Origin: Treponema sp.
GTDB lineage: Bacteria > Spirochaetota > Spirochaetia > Treponematales > Breznakiellaceae
Assembly: GCA_031274565.1 (NCBI GenBank)
Contig: JAISPY010000139.1
Location: forward strand, 1-6,470
DNA: 6,470 nt
Direction: 5' to 3'
The translations under genes were made by a program, and so were the position numbers. Positions 1 to 5,272 of the stretch are shown here, in pieces. Each line of letters opens with the position of its first letter. Position 1 is the first letter of the stretch. Under the pieces are notes generated by a model, which saw only the letters and a program-made list of their open reading frames with translations, was not told where the DNA came from and did not search any database.

Positions 1-2583
1 AAACTGGGACGGGAAGCTACGGTCTTTGCCATGGATATGCGGTTCTCCTCCCTGGCGGCGGCCCTGCATCAAGAGAGCAGGGAGGCGGAGGTCTTGGAAA
101 CCATCGAATTCTTTCCCCAAGAGGGTAAGTACCACTACGATGGGCATCGGAAATGTGCGGTGTATCGCAGCCCTGAAGCTGCCGCCGGTTCCTCCGCTAT
201 TTGTCCGGTCTGCCATAAGCCCCTAACGCGCGGGGTAATGGGGAGGGTCCTGGAGCTGGCGGATTTCCCGGTGGATGAATGTGCGCGCTGTCCTCCTGAG
301 TATGCGGGTACCAACCGCAGGCCCTACCATTCCCTGATTCCCCTGAAAGAACTCCTGGGCGAGCTATTGGACGTGGGCAGCGGTTCAAAAAAAGTGGAAG
401 CGGCCTATCGAAGCCTCATCGAACAGGGAGGCAGTGAGCTTTCCCTGCTCATGGACGCACCCACAAAGACCCTGGAACGGCTCTCCGCGCCTGGTCTATC
501 CGGGGAGCGTCTGGCTTTGGCAATCGAACGCATGCGGCAGGGAGCGGTCTCGATATGTCCCGGATATGATGGGGTCTATGGGATCATCCGGGCCTTTCCG
601 CCGGGGAAAACCGGTTCTGAGCTGCCGGGAATCACGCCGCCTGAGGCAGCGGAATCGGGTGAGGCGGGGAATGGTTTTGATTGCTCAGGGGAAGAGCCCC
701 GCAAGACCGGAAAGCGGGAAACCCTGCCCAGGAAGAAGCGTGCCGTACCGGATCCCGCAGCGGAGCAGCCCCTCAGCCCGCCATTGTTTCAAGCGCAGCC
801 GGAACAGGAACAGGTGATCTGTTATGAGGGAAAGTACGCCCTCATCGTCGCGGGACCTGGATCGGGAAAAACCGCGACCCTGGCCGCCCGTATTGCCCGG
901 CTCTTCCGGCAGGGAACTGCCCCTGAGTCCATAGTGGCGGTGAGTTTTACGGTGAAGGCTGCCTGGGAACTACGGGAACGAATCGCCCGGACCCTCGGGA
1001 CCGCAGATGCGAGCGCCGCCTGCGGCATCACCGTAGGGACCTTTCATTCCCTGTGTGTATCCCTGCTCAGGGAACAGGGGGAACGCCAGGGTATTCCTCG
1101 GGATTTCACCATCCTGAAAGAGGCAGAGCGGGATGCGCTCTTGCAGGGGCTTTGCGCGGAGTTGCCAGGGCGAACGCAGCCGGAGGGTTTGGGGAAGTAC
1201 ATCGAAAGCCGGAAACGGTTCCTGCTCTTACCCGGGGAGGAGACGCCGAACCTGGCCGCTGGAAGAGACTTCCTGGGGGAAGCTTTCCGTTTTCCACAGG
1301 TTCACGCGGCATTGGAGCAGGGCTACGGCCGCTACCAAGCGCGTCTTAGGTCCCGTGCTTCTCTGGATTTTGACGATTTGGTGCTCGAAACCGTGCGGCT
1401 CTTGGCCGCAGATGCGGCGCAGGCTTCCTGGTACCGGGAGCGGTTCCGGCATATCTTGGTGGATGAATACCAGGATATCAATTTCGCCCAGTATGTGCTT
1501 ATCCGGCTCCTTGCCGGGGAGGGACCTGCTGTCGCCGCGCTCTGGGTCATCGGGGACCCCAACCAGGCCATTTACCGCTTTCGAGGTTCAGACCCCCGGT
1601 TCATCGACCGGTTCTGTTCCGATTATCCCGAAGCCGTGCGGTTTCACCTCTCCCGCAGTTTCCGCTGCGCCGTAGCTATCAGCAATGCCGCGGGGAAACT
1701 GATGGATACCCCGCTTACCGGCGCCGACGGGGAGGCCCGGCTTTTCCGTACCGCCTATCCCAGCGAACAAGCTGAAGCCGAAGGCATTGCCCGGCGGATT
1801 AGCCGGCTCATCGGGGGGACGACCTTTTTCGCCTTGGATAGTGCGATTGCCGATGGAAGGGAAGGGCCTGCACTCCGGGGCATCGGGGACTGCGCCATAC
1901 TCCTGCGTACCCTTGCCCTGGCCGCGCCCATCACCAAAGCCCTGGGGGACCACGGCATTCCCTTTATCCTGAGTAGTGAAAAGCCCTGGTGGGAAGAGGA
2001 GCCGGTCTGTTCCCTCTTGGCTATGCTGCGGAATTCCTCTGGGGCCGGAACGGACCGCCCGACTGAGGCGGTCCGACGGGCCTGGGATGCCTTCCCCCGG
2101 AAGGCCCGGAGGAAGCAAGATGCGGCCTGGGAGGAGCAGGTGGAGCGGCTCATCAGCATAGCCGCCTGGTATGACCGGCTTCCCCTGTTTCTGGACACCC
2201 TGACGGCGGGCGGTGCTACCAGCGGGGGGGAGCTGGGCCGGGAAGGGGTAGCGATCATGAGCATCCATGCTTCCAAGGGCCTTGAATTCGATCAGGTGTT
2301 TGTACCTGCTCTGGAAGAAGGGCTTTTACCCTTTACGGTATATGACGGAAAAGCGGACGAAGCAGAAAAGGCAGCGCGGCTCGAAGAAGAGAAGCGGCTG
2401 CTCTATGTAGCGATGACCCGTGCCCGGACCGGCTTGTATCTTTCCTGGGCCAGGAAGCGGATGTTTCAGGGGAGGAAGCTGGAGAACCGCAGGAGTCATT
2501 TTCTGGATACCCTGGAAAGCATGATTCCCCTGTATGAGGACCAGCCGCGCCGGCGGGTAGACCTGCAACTCAGGCTGTTTTGA
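1..2583 (+). CDS. EndoQ-like (PHP family) endonuclease / UvrD-Rep helicase fusion, 5' partial
   Basis: The frame is open from base 1; codons 1-10 read KLGREATVFA, which resembles the EndoQ/TIGR00375 core, so the Met at 31 is probably internal and the PHP catalytic residues lie before the window. Residues below count from that Met. Residues 21-40 (IEFFPQEGKYHYDGHR) and the Cys cluster at 42, 58, 61 with KPLTRGV match the EndoQ zinc-binding region. Residues 116-186 hold a helix-hairpin-helix-like GSGSKKV segment and PGYDGVYG. A charged linker spans about 190-255. A full SF1A helicase follows: Walker A AGPGSGKT (274-281), FTVKAA (306-311), GTFHS (336-340), DEYQD (478-482), GDPNQAIYRFRG (508-519), SIHASKGLEFDQVF (744-757) and LLYVAMTRAR (790-799). 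EndoQ enzymes cut 5' of uracil, hypoxanthine and abasic sites; UvrD-type helicases translocate 3'-5'. The protein ends in QLRLF, a beta-clamp motif. Coupled nicking and unwinding in cytoplasmic DNA repair is inferred. Family assignment is firm; substrate is not. Confidence 0.9.
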   Translation, partial: KLGREATVFAMDMRFSSLAAALHQESREAEVLETIEFFPQEGKYHYDGHRKCAVYRSPEAAAGSSAICPVCHKPLTRGVMGRVLELADFPVDECARCPPEYAGTNRRPYHSLIPLKELLGELLDVGSGSKKVEAAYRSLIEQGGSELSLLMDAPTKTLERLSAPGLSGERLALAIERMRQGAVSICPGYDGVYGIIRAFPPGKTGSELPGITPPEAAESGEAGNGFDCSGEEPRKTGKRETLPRKKRAVPDPAAEQPLSPPLFQAQPEQEQVICYEGKYALIVAGPGSGKTATLAARIARLFRQGTAPESIVAVSFTVKAAWELRERIARTLGTADASAACGITVGTFHSLCVSLLREQGERQGIPRDFTILKEAERDALLQGLCAELPGRTQPEGLGKYIESRKRFLLLPGEETPNLAAGRDFLGEAFRFPQVHAALEQGYGRYQARLRSRASLDFDDLVLETVRLLAADAAQASWYRERFRHILVDEYQDINFAQYVLIRLLAGEGPAVAALWVIGDPNQAIYRFRGSDPRFIDRFCSDYPEAVRFHLSRSFRCAVAISNAAGKLMDTPLTGADGEARLFRTAYPSEQAEAEGIARRISRLIGGTTFFALDSAIADGREGPALRGIGDCAILLRTLALAAPITKALGDHGIPFILSSEKPWWEEEPVCSLLAMLRNSSGAGTDRPTEAVRRAWDAFPRKARRKQDAAWEEQVERLISIAAWYDRLPLFLDTLTAGGATSGGELGREGVAIMSIHASKGLEFDQVFVPALEEGLLPFTVYDGKADEAEKAARLEEEKRLLYVAMTRARTGLYLSWARKRMFQGRKLENRRSHFLDTLESMIPLYEDQPRRRVDLQLRLF
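2568..2580 (+). other. C-terminal beta-sliding-clamp-binding motif (QLRLF) of the helicase fusion
   Basis: The last five residues before the stop are Gln-Leu-Arg-Leu-Phe, coded by about 2566-2580. This fits the bacterial clamp-binding consensus QLxLF exactly and lies on a basic, probably flexible tail (RRRVDLQLRLF). Such motifs dock polymerases and repair proteins in the hydrophobic pocket of DnaN. Archaeal EndoQ is reported to be stimulated by PCNA, so clamp tethering would be consistent. The assignment is by motif only. Confidence 0.6.
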
Positions 2584-2630
2584 GGTACGCAGCGCATGAG
2601 GTCGTTTCCCCGCCGCAGGATATATAGGTT

Positions 2631-2647
2631 CCCCGTGGGGTGGTTTT
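2631..2647 (+). terminator. Possible weak terminator after the helicase gene
   Basis: A CCCC-GT-GGGG inverted repeat (2631-2640) is followed by TGGTTTTT about 50 bases after the helicase stop. The loop would be only two bases unless the inner pair opens, and the T run is offset, so this is a weak intrinsic-terminator candidate. Nothing better is visible in the 2584-2771 gap between the convergent genes. Confidence 0.2.
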
Positions 2648-2771
2648 TGGAGGGGCGCGTCTCAAAAAGCCCTTCCCGATCTGCTTCTGGTGGGGCCGTA
2701 GGTTCCGAACGGCGCTAATGCGGCTATCCTGCCGTATCCTCTCCTTGATGCCTACGCCGCTTCCGTACCGC

Positions 2772-2984
2772 TCATTCGGCCTTTGCCTCTGATTGAGGAG
2801 GAGCTTTTTTTTCTTTCTTAGGTTTAGGCTTTGATTTAGAAGCAGCGGTAACCTTGGGCTTACGGCGGAACCGGGCTACATAGAACACCAGGGAAAAATA
2901 CACTATGAGCACCAGGGTTACCCCCAGTACCTGCCAAGAAGTAATGATCTGGACCAAGAAGCTTTTAAATGCAGCTGAAACCAT
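2772..2984 (-). CDS. Small single-pass membrane protein with basic Lys/Pro-rich tail
   Basis: A 70-residue protein. Residues 1-12 are mildly amphipathic, about 13-37 form one strongly hydrophobic segment (WQVLGVTLVLIVYFSLVFYV), and ARFRRKPK follows immediately. By the positive-inside rule the C-terminus should be cytoplasmic. Residues 41-62 are dominated by Lys, Pro and Ser (SKPKPKKEKK), probably disordered, and the end is acidic (EAKAE). There is no signal-peptidase site, lipobox or enzymatic motif. The ATG is the only Met, and no Shine-Dalgarno precedes it. The gene converges on the helicase and diverges from the pentapeptide gene across 68 bases. I recall similar short proteins annotated as hypothetical in treponemes but cannot name a function. 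Favouring a real gene are the clean TM-plus-basic-tail layout and its exact fit to the divergent promoter region. Confidence 0.75.
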   Translation of the reverse strand: MVSAAFKSFLVQIITSWQVLGVTLVLIVYFSLVFYVARFRRKPKVTAASKSKPKPKKEKKAPPQSEAKAE

Positions 2985-2985
2985 A

Positions 2986-3015
2986 ACTATAGTAAAAGGT
3001 ACTTGAATATTACAA
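2986..3015 (-). promoter_or_regulatory. Possible minus-strand promoter for the small membrane protein
   Basis: Read on the minus strand, TTGTAA (3015-3010) is followed by TATAGT (2991-2986, 18-base spacer) or TACTAT (2994-2989, 15-base spacer). Either places transcription start at or just inside the ATG at 2984, and no ribosome-binding site is present, so the mRNA would be leaderless or the true promoter lies elsewhere. The match is weaker than the opposing plus-strand promoter. Confidence 0.3.
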
Positions 3016-3018
3016 TAA

Positions 3019-3047
3019 TTGCAACCGTACCCGCAGGTATATATAAT
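3019..3047 (+). promoter_or_regulatory. Strong sigma-70 promoter for the pentapeptide-repeat gene, predicting a leaderless transcript
   Basis: TTGCAA (3019-3024) and TATAAT (3042-3047) are separated by exactly 17 bases in an AT-rich patch of an otherwise GC-rich window. Five bases separate the -10 from the ATG at 3053, so the expected start of transcription (6-7 bases beyond the -10) falls on or next to the A of the start codon. No Shine-Dalgarno fits: the AGGG at 3048-3051 is one base from the ATG. Confidence 0.75.
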
Positions 3048-3052
3048 AGGGT

Positions 3053-3643
3053 ATGTTTACCATAATTCCTTGTGCCGCAGGCTGCGGACGTACTGCCATT
3101 ACCGGTTCCCCGATTTGTGCGGTTCATGCAGCGAATCCGGAAACCGAAGTCTCCCGGATGATGGACCAGATTCAAACCAACGAAACCATGCGAGACCTCA
3201 ATGCCCCAGGCTTGCACTTTAAGAACGCTAATTTTTCCGGGCGCCGTTTTTATGGATGCAATTTCAAAGAAGCTGCTTTTTCAGCCTGCTGCTTTACCGG
3301 GAGCTTGATGCGGCTGGTGTTCTTTGATTTTGCCGATTTTTTTGACTGTGATTTTACGAAAAGCGACCTCCAATTCTTATCGTTTGCCGGATCGAAAATC
3401 CAGCATTGTACCTTTGAAGGCTCGGAACTGGTCCATATCAATTACTGCGGCGCCCGCATTACGAACTGTACCTTCAATAACTCCAATCTCTACAACAGTC
3501 GGTTTATCAATGCAACCATTGCCCAGTCCGATTTCATCAATTGCAATACCAAACGGGTCAATTTCATTAAGTCTGCACGAGAAGGGGTTTCTTTTAAGTC
3601 ATCCAATACCGCAGAAGCGGTCTTTGAACCGGATGTATACTAA
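3053..3643 (+). CDS. Pentapeptide-repeat protein with N-terminal Cys/His zinc-like motif
   Basis: A 196-residue protein with no signal peptide or membrane segment, so probably cytoplasmic. The N-terminus carries Cys7, Cys11, Cys22 and His25 (C-x3-C-x10-C-x2-H), a plausible small zinc site; this motif supports the start at 3053 despite the missing ribosome site. A linker spans about 30-55. From residue 55 the chain is a pentapeptide-repeat domain: Phe (once Tyr) recurs at every tenth position from 61 to 191, with Phe, Leu or Ile midway in most early repeats, as in four-sided right-handed beta-helices of 20 residues per coil. Cysteines at 79, 99, 119 and 139 occupy equivalent inward positions of successive coils. 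Pentapeptide proteins serve as DNA mimics (Qnr, MfpA) or scaffolds, but this one lacks the Qnr layout and is not markedly acidic, so no function is assigned. It leads a two-gene unit with the hydrolase. Confidence 0.9.
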   Translation: MFTIIPCAAGCGRTAITGSPICAVHAANPETEVSRMMDQIQTNETMRDLNAPGLHFKNANFSGRRFYGCNFKEAAFSACCFTGSLMRLVFFDFADFFDCDFTKSDLQFLSFAGSKIQHCTFEGSELVHINYCGARITNCTFNNSNLYNSRFINATIAQSDFINCNTKRVNFIKSAREGVSFKSSNTAEAVFEPDVY

Positions 3644-3656
3644 CCTAAGGATGCTC

Positions 3657-3661
3657 AGGAG
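3657..3661 (+). promoter_or_regulatory. Shine-Dalgarno of the MBL-fold hydrolase gene
   Basis: AGGAG lies six bases before the ATG at 3668. It confirms that start and shows that canonical ribosome sites are used in this genome, in contrast to the gene immediately upstream. Confidence 0.8.
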
Positions 3662-3667
3662 AGCGCT

Positions 3668-4315
3668 ATGAAATTACTGTTTCATTATTGTCCCGGGAGT
3701 TTCAGTAACTGTTATGCGTTAGGAACCGAATCGATCCCTCAGGGGGAGCGGAGCGGCCAGCCTGCTCAGACGCCCCTGCGAGAGGCGGTCCTCATCGATC
3801 CCGGTTATATGGACCAAGCCATCGTTAATTTCATAGAACATAACGAGTACCGCTTACGGGGAGTGCTGATTACCCATGATCATCTCAGTCATATTCGGGG
3901 TTTACAGACCCTCAAGCGGATATACGACACGGATATTTATGCGGTGAACCAGCTCGTATTGGATTATAAGACCATCTTGGTACGGGACCGGGATATCCTC
4001 CAGATCGGATCCTTCCGGTTTGAGGTCATTTCAGTCCCCGGTCATTCCCCGGATTCTGTGGTCTTTAAGATCGATAACCTGCTGTTTACCGGGGATGCCC
4101 TCAGCGCCGGCTTGGTGGGCCGGACCGCGAGTAGCTACGGCGGGGCAATTCAGGTGACTGCTCTGCAGAGCAAGATCCTCGCCCTACCCGGAGATTTTAC
4201 GGTATTACCCGGGCATGGCCCCCCTTCTTCCCTGGAAGCTGAACGGCGTTTCAATGCGGGGATTCAGCTCTATGAAGAAACCAAGAACCGCCGCCGGGTA
4301 TTTACCGTTGAATAG
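3668..4315 (+). CDS. Metallo-beta-lactamase-fold hydrolase (glyoxalase II-like) with altered metal motif
   Basis: A 215-residue cytoplasmic protein with the MBL-fold order: FSNCYALG (12-19), IDPG (43-46), metal motif THDHLSH (69-75), VPGHSPDS (123-130) with His126, FTGDAL (140-145) with Asp143, and VLPGHGP (179-185) with His183. The canonical HxHxDH reads H-D-H-L-S-H here: Ser74 replaces the Asp that normally binds the second metal, although the remaining ligands are kept. The GDAL...GR and LPGHGPPSSLEAE surroundings resemble small glyoxalase II/YcbL-type thioester hydrolases, and THDHLSHIRGL also recalls the YycJ/WalJ group; the substrate cannot be read from sequence. Residues 20-38 form a hydrophilic Gly/Gln/Pro loop between the first strands. 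It follows the pentapeptide gene by 24 bases with its own AGGAG and is probably cotranscribed with it. Confidence 0.9.
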   Translation: MKLLFHYCPGSFSNCYALGTESIPQGERSGQPAQTPLREAVLIDPGYMDQAIVNFIEHNEYRLRGVLITHDHLSHIRGLQTLKRIYDTDIYAVNQLVLDYKTILVRDRDILQIGSFRFEVISVPGHSPDSVVFKIDNLLFTGDALSAGLVGRTASSYGGAIQVTALQSKILALPGDFTVLPGHGPPSSLEAERRFNAGIQLYEETKNRRRVFTVE

Positions 4316-4561
4316 CCGTTCCGCCGTACACCGGGGGATCTTCGCCTAAGTGGTCTGGATGCATCCGTATATGCAAAGCGCAGGGTGTAGGAATACAGAA
4401 ACCTGACCCCTACCAAGCGTATGACATCATTGGGGAACTAATTCTTACGGTTTATGGGTCTGGCGTGGAGGAGCGGCCCCACCGCCTTCTCTTCTTGGCT
4501 TGCCGGTGCTTCCTGCATCGTGTTACGGAAAACCCTATGAGGCCCCCAGGGTGCCCGCAGC
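4316..4561. other. Noncoding gap between convergent genes
   Basis: These 246 bases separate the ends of the hydrolase and dipeptidase genes. I see no convincing coding frame, tRNA or long repeat. A perfect ten-base palindrome, GGATGCATCC, lies at 4357-4366, and a short terminator-like stem lies at 4529-4552. Confidence 0.6.
4529..4552 (-). terminator. Weak terminator candidate after the dipeptidase gene
   Basis: On the minus strand, ten bases past the dipeptidase stop, ACCCT (4552-4548) can pair with AGGGT (4536-4532) across an 11-base GC-rich loop, followed by TTT (4531-4529). Position is right for the end of the minus-strand unit, but a five-pair stem and three further T residues are marginal. 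Confidence 0.3.
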
Positions 4562-5206
4562 TCAACGGATAGGAAAATCAAAATAGGTGTCGGGATAAGG
4601 CTCATGGACGAGATGGTAATGCCACCATTCATCGGGATTCCTCACAAAACCAGACGCCTCCATAGCGTCGCGAAGTATACGCCGGTTTTGCTCCTGGGCC
4701 GGGCTTAATCCCGGGCTTCCCGTATGGGAGCGGGGGTCCATAAAGTCGAAGATCGTTCCCATATCAACCTCCAAATAGGTCTGCATATCCACCAGGGTGA
4801 GATCCACTGCGGCTCCCCGGGTATGGGCTGATTTTTCCGCCACATACCCGAGTGCAAAGACCTGTGCCTTATCCACATAGGGGTAGTGTATGGGTTTCCG
4901 GCGCAGGTCATGCAGGTCCGCACCCCAGCGTACAAAGTGATTTACCGCCCGCTGCGGACGGTACGCATCAAAAAATTTGATGAAGAACCCCTGTTTCCGT
5001 AACCTATCCGCAGCCTTCACCGAACCCTGGGCAGCTTCAATGGTCATGACCACCAGGGGCCGCTCGTAGCCGTCTATCTGAGCGCCGACAAAATTATCCC
5101 TGCTCCAATACTTTTGATCGACAATACAATCCTCAATTAACTCATCAATATACACAAATGCTTCGGGAAGCCCGTCTTTGGGTATTCCCCGGGTACTGAT
5201 ATTCAC
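4562..5206 (-). CDS. D-alanyl-D-alanine dipeptidase, VanX/DdpX family
   Basis: A 214-residue zinc dipeptidase of peptidase family M15D, which hydrolyses D-Ala-D-Ala. Visible family features are DAYRP (80-84) with Arg83, SAHTRGAAVD (126-135) giving zinc ligands His128 and Asp135, DMGTIFD (148-154), and DEWWHY (192-197) with catalytic Glu193 and zinc ligand His196. All catalytic and metal residues are present and length is close to VanX (about 200). No signal peptide is evident, so it should act in the cytoplasm. The start is GTG (5206-5204), preceded by GGAGG at 5216-5212 with a five-base gap; the next Met is at residue 54, too late. No vanHA-like partners are present, so vancomycin resistance is not indicated; D-Ala-D-Ala or muropeptide turnover is the better inference. 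It lies 66 bases after the DUF819 gene on the same strand. Confidence 0.93.
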   Translation of the reverse strand: MNISTRGIPKDGLPEAFVYIDELIEDCIVDQKYWSRDNFVGAQIDGYERPLVVMTIEAAQGSVKAADRLRKQGFFIKFFDAYRPQRAVNHFVRWGADLHDLRRKPIHYPYVDKAQVFALGYVAEKSAHTRGAAVDLTLVDMQTYLEVDMGTIFDFMDPRSHTGSPGLSPAQEQNRRILRDAMEASGFVRNPDEWWHYHLVHEPYPDTYFDFPIR

Positions 5207-5211
5207 CGCTC

Positions 5212-5216
5212 CCTCC
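5212..5216 (-). promoter_or_regulatory. Shine-Dalgarno fixing the GTG start of the dipeptidase
   Basis: On the minus strand GGAGG, within a longer G/A run, ends five bases before the GTG at 5206. It decides the start, because no ATG or TTG nearby has comparable support. Confidence 0.75.
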
Positions 5217-5272
5217 CCCTATACCTTTCGACCGCATAAAGACCGCCAGTTACGCATTCCCTGGGTGCGGGC

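Noticed and set aside
1133..1675. 180-residue plus-strand frame overlapping the helicase
   Set aside because: Composition is Ser/Arg/Pro-rich out-of-frame sequence; the helicase frame here carries DEYQD and GDPNQA, leaving no doubt which is real.
1588..2268. 226-residue minus-strand open frame inside the helicase gene
   Set aside because: It is antisense to strongly conserved helicase motifs, rich in Gly/Pro/Arg as expected of a GC-rich shadow frame, and shows no recognisable domain.
2695..2734. Short stems (GCCGT/ACGGC and CGGC/GCCG) in the 2584-2771 gap as a structured RNA
   Set aside because: The stems are only four to five pairs, have no T run or conserved core that I recognise, and are common in GC-rich spacer DNA.
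2987..3217. 76-residue minus-strand frame across the divergent promoter
   Set aside because: It is antisense to the Cys/His N-terminus of the pentapeptide gene and covers the promoter region; composition is unremarkable.
3053..3643. Qnr/MfpA-type gyrase-protecting protein
   Set aside because: The repeat fold is shared, but the N-terminal Cys/His motif, lack of Qnr-like loops and absence of marked overall acidity do not support that label.
4357..4366. GGATGCATCC palindrome as an operator or recombination site
   Set aside because: A single ten-base palindrome in a gap between convergent gene ends, with no flanking repeat, promoter or integrase, is compatible with chance.
4438..4632. 64-residue minus-strand frame spanning the end of the dipeptidase and the gap
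   Set aside because: It overlaps the conserved EWWHY end of the dipeptidase in another frame and resembles no family.
4562..5206. Vancomycin-resistance vanX
   Set aside because: Catalytic residues match the family, but no vanH, vanA or vanRS-like genes are nearby; a housekeeping DdpX-like role is more likely.
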